A DNA stretch of 64,000 nt from Riemerella columbina. GTDB taxonomy: Bacteria > Bacteroidota > Bacteroidia > Flavobacteriales > Weeksellaceae. This document shows positions 63,033 through 64,000 of this stretch, one piece after another. Where the stretch lies: NCBI RefSeq assembly GCF_030517065.1, contig NZ_CP103950.1, positions 124,001-188,000 of the forward strand. The letters run 5' to 3'. Positions within the stretch are counted from its first letter, which is position 1. Every line of letters starts with the position of its first letter. The translations under genes and the position numbers were made by a program. Below the pieces are notes generated by a model, which saw nothing but the letters and a program-made list of their open reading frames with translations, was not told where the DNA came from and made no database searches.

Positions 63033-63236
63033 ATGAAATCAAATTTCAAAGTAGGGGAAAGAGTTTTAGTATCTCCACAAGTTACGGGAGAACCCGACTG
63101 GATAGAGGCTACAATAACCGAGATAGAAAAAAATCCGTTTGTAGGTCTTGTTATCAATGTAAAGACAGATAACGGAGTGCTTTTTTTTGAAAAACCAGAT
63201 ATGTTTAAACCTTTAAAATCGGCTTTATCGCAATAG
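63033..63236 (+). CDS. Uncharacterised small protein
   Basis: 67 aa. The alternating pattern [41 protein letters not shown] suggests a small SH3/KOW-like beta barrel. Its own promoter-like element makes it likely to be real. No function assigned. Confidence 0.55.
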   Translation: MKSNFKVGERVLVSPQVTGEPDWIEATITEIEKNPFVGLVINVKTDNGVLFFEKPDMFKPLKSALSQ

Positions 63237-63244
63237 TTTTTGAT

Positions 63245-63319
63245 ATGGAGATTTCGGAACTTAAAAAACATTATGGCAATCCATATCACAATGCTTACTC
63301 AGAAATCAAAAAACATTGA
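63245..63319 (+). CDS. Possible short ORF or gene remnant
   Basis: 24 codons ([21 protein letters not shown]) then stop, followed by a second mini-frame at 63319 ([17 protein letters not shown]). They look like the ends of degraded genes rather than functional proteins; weak support. Confidence 0.2.
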   Translation: MEISELKKHYGNPYHNAYSEIKKH

Positions 63320-63404
63320 TGAGTAATAATTTTTATACAGGCAGCACTTACGCAACGGAAGGAGATTGGTGAACTTTGTTTAAAGCGATAGAAAAATTAA
63401 AATT

Positions 63405-63629
63405 ATGAGTACGACTGATTTTAAAGTGTTTTCTTTTATCTTCAATGAGAACGAGATTAAAGCGAGTAGATTAAAAAAAATAGTCAAAGCTTTAGGAGGA
63501 AAAAATATTAAGGTAGCAGAAGGAATACCTGCAGAACTTCAAAGAAGAATTGATGAAGAGAAAGAGGAACGAAAAAATAATGCACTCACTCAGGTAAATT
63601 TAAAAGAGTTATGGAAAGATGTGAAATAA
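63405..63629 (+). CDS. Uncharacterised small protein
   Basis: 74 aa, charged. N-terminal KVFSFIFNENEIKASRLKKI, C-terminal helix AELQRRIDEEKEERKNNALT. The size and a helical Lys/Glu tail resemble small antitoxin-type proteins, but there is no partner toxin next to it and no recognised family. Confidence 0.5.
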   Translation: MSTTDFKVFSFIFNENEIKASRLKKIVKALGGKNIKVAEGIPAELQRRIDEEKEERKNNALTQVNLKELWKDVK

Positions 63630-63711
63630 TGTAAATAATCAACATTAGTTTATAAAAAATCCACATAATACTATAAAAATAAATCAGCCCCCCCAAAAAA
63701 ACATTTTCCGT

Positions 63712-63719
63712 AATTTTGC
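63712..63719 (+). promoter_or_regulatory. -7 promoter element before the MATE gene
   Basis: TAATTTTG, a perfect TAnnTTTG, about 25 bp before the first sense codons of the MATE frame, implying a very short leader. Confidence 0.45.
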
Positions 63720-63743
63720 ACCCAATCTTAAATAAAAACCACC

Positions 63744-64000
63744 ATCAACTCCACAGACAAAATAAGCCTTAGAGAAATCAATCGCTTGGCGATTCCTGCG
63801 CTGTTTGCGGGCGTGGTAGAGCCATTGATATCTCTTACAGATACTGTAGTAGCAGGGCGTTTACCTCAAAATTCTGATCTTGCCTTAGGAGCTTTGGGGT
63901 TGGTGGGGTCGTTTTTGTCTGCGTTGGTGTGGATTTTTTTGCAGACCGCCAATGCCATTTCGGCGCTCGTGTCGCAGGGCGTGGGCGGTGGGCGTGTGCA
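63744..64000 (+). CDS. MATE-family efflux transporter (5' part; continues beyond window)
   Basis: The N-terminal frame INSTDKISLREINRLAIPAL then FAGVVEPLISLTDTVVAGRL matches the start of MATE/DinF-type Na+ or H+ drug antiporters. Open to the window end. Between an in-frame TAA at 63729 and the conserved sequence there is no ATG, GTG or TTG. The residue where Met is expected is ATC (63744), and the only later TTG lies inside the conserved helix. It may use a rare start, carry a start-codon mutation, or contain a sequence error. Confidence 0.78.
   Translation, partial: MNSTDKISLREINRLAIPALFAGVVEPLISLTDTVVAGRLPQNSDLALGALGLVGSFLSALVWIFLQTANAISALVSQGVGGGRV

Overview
The window looks like a chromosomal segment of a Weeksellaceae-type flavobacterium (Bacteroidota; Chryseobacterium/Riemerella/Bergeyella relatives). 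I judge this from the gene content (DUF4293, DUF2807, a T9SS type A sorting domain, long eukaryote-like IleRS, Rho with a long low-complexity N-terminus), from repeated promoter -7 elements of the form TAnnTTTG with few Shine-Dalgarno sites, and from low GC. No database search was possible, so the genus is inference.

Layout. (1) 1-6.3 kb, minus strand: the end of a capsule/exopolysaccharide cluster, with GT2 glycosyltransferase, EpsG-like polymerase, WecA-like initiating transferase, Wza-like export lipoprotein and Wzc-like tyrosine autokinase (cut by the window edge). (2) 6.3-30.5 kb: housekeeping genes, namely an arginase-fold protein with degenerate metal ligands, topA, a GT-C membrane protein, ileS-dksA-like-lspA, sufS, mutL-rhomboid-EEP, rho, DUF4293, an MsbA-like ABC exporter whose first 110 bp carry two homopolymer frameshifts, glyS and an M48 peptidase. 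(3) 30.5-35.5 kb: a probable replication-origin neighbourhood. A 680-bp gene-free stretch holds clustered DnaA-box-like 9-mers, and two perfect 16-bp parS palindromes flank mnmG about 2.3 and 4.2 kb further on. (4) 35.5-43 kb: an XRE regulator, PEGA-like lipoprotein, ybeY, patatin/beta-barrel phospholipase, and an operon of a TonB-receptor-like barrel with two DUF2807 lipoproteins.

(5) 43.8-62.9 kb is the accessory highlight: a polymorphic-toxin locus. A tail-fibre-like coiled-coil protein and a small T9SS-sorted protein precede a 2321-residue SpvB/FG-GAP/YD-repeat (RHS) protein with a variable C-terminal tip and a lipoprotein immunity candidate. Downstream lie seven displaced C-terminal tip cassettes, each followed by a different immunity candidate. 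Six of them re-use the same pre-toxin anchor coding for GGNFWQGA-TGG-VAGLNH or a close variant, which is direct evidence of tip exchange by recombination. Two cassettes are paralogous membrane-toxin/membrane-immunity pairs. Two are near-identical HExxH metalloprotease tips, and the second one's immunity gene is split by a defective IS982-family element with an intact 8-bp target duplication. One cassette carries a foreign pre-toxin and must come from another RHS parent.

(6) 63.0-64.0 kb: small uncharacterised genes and the start of a MATE-family exporter for which no standard start codon is visible.

I recognised no rRNA, tRNA or CRISPR array. Most gene-sized ORFs antisense to these genes are shadows.
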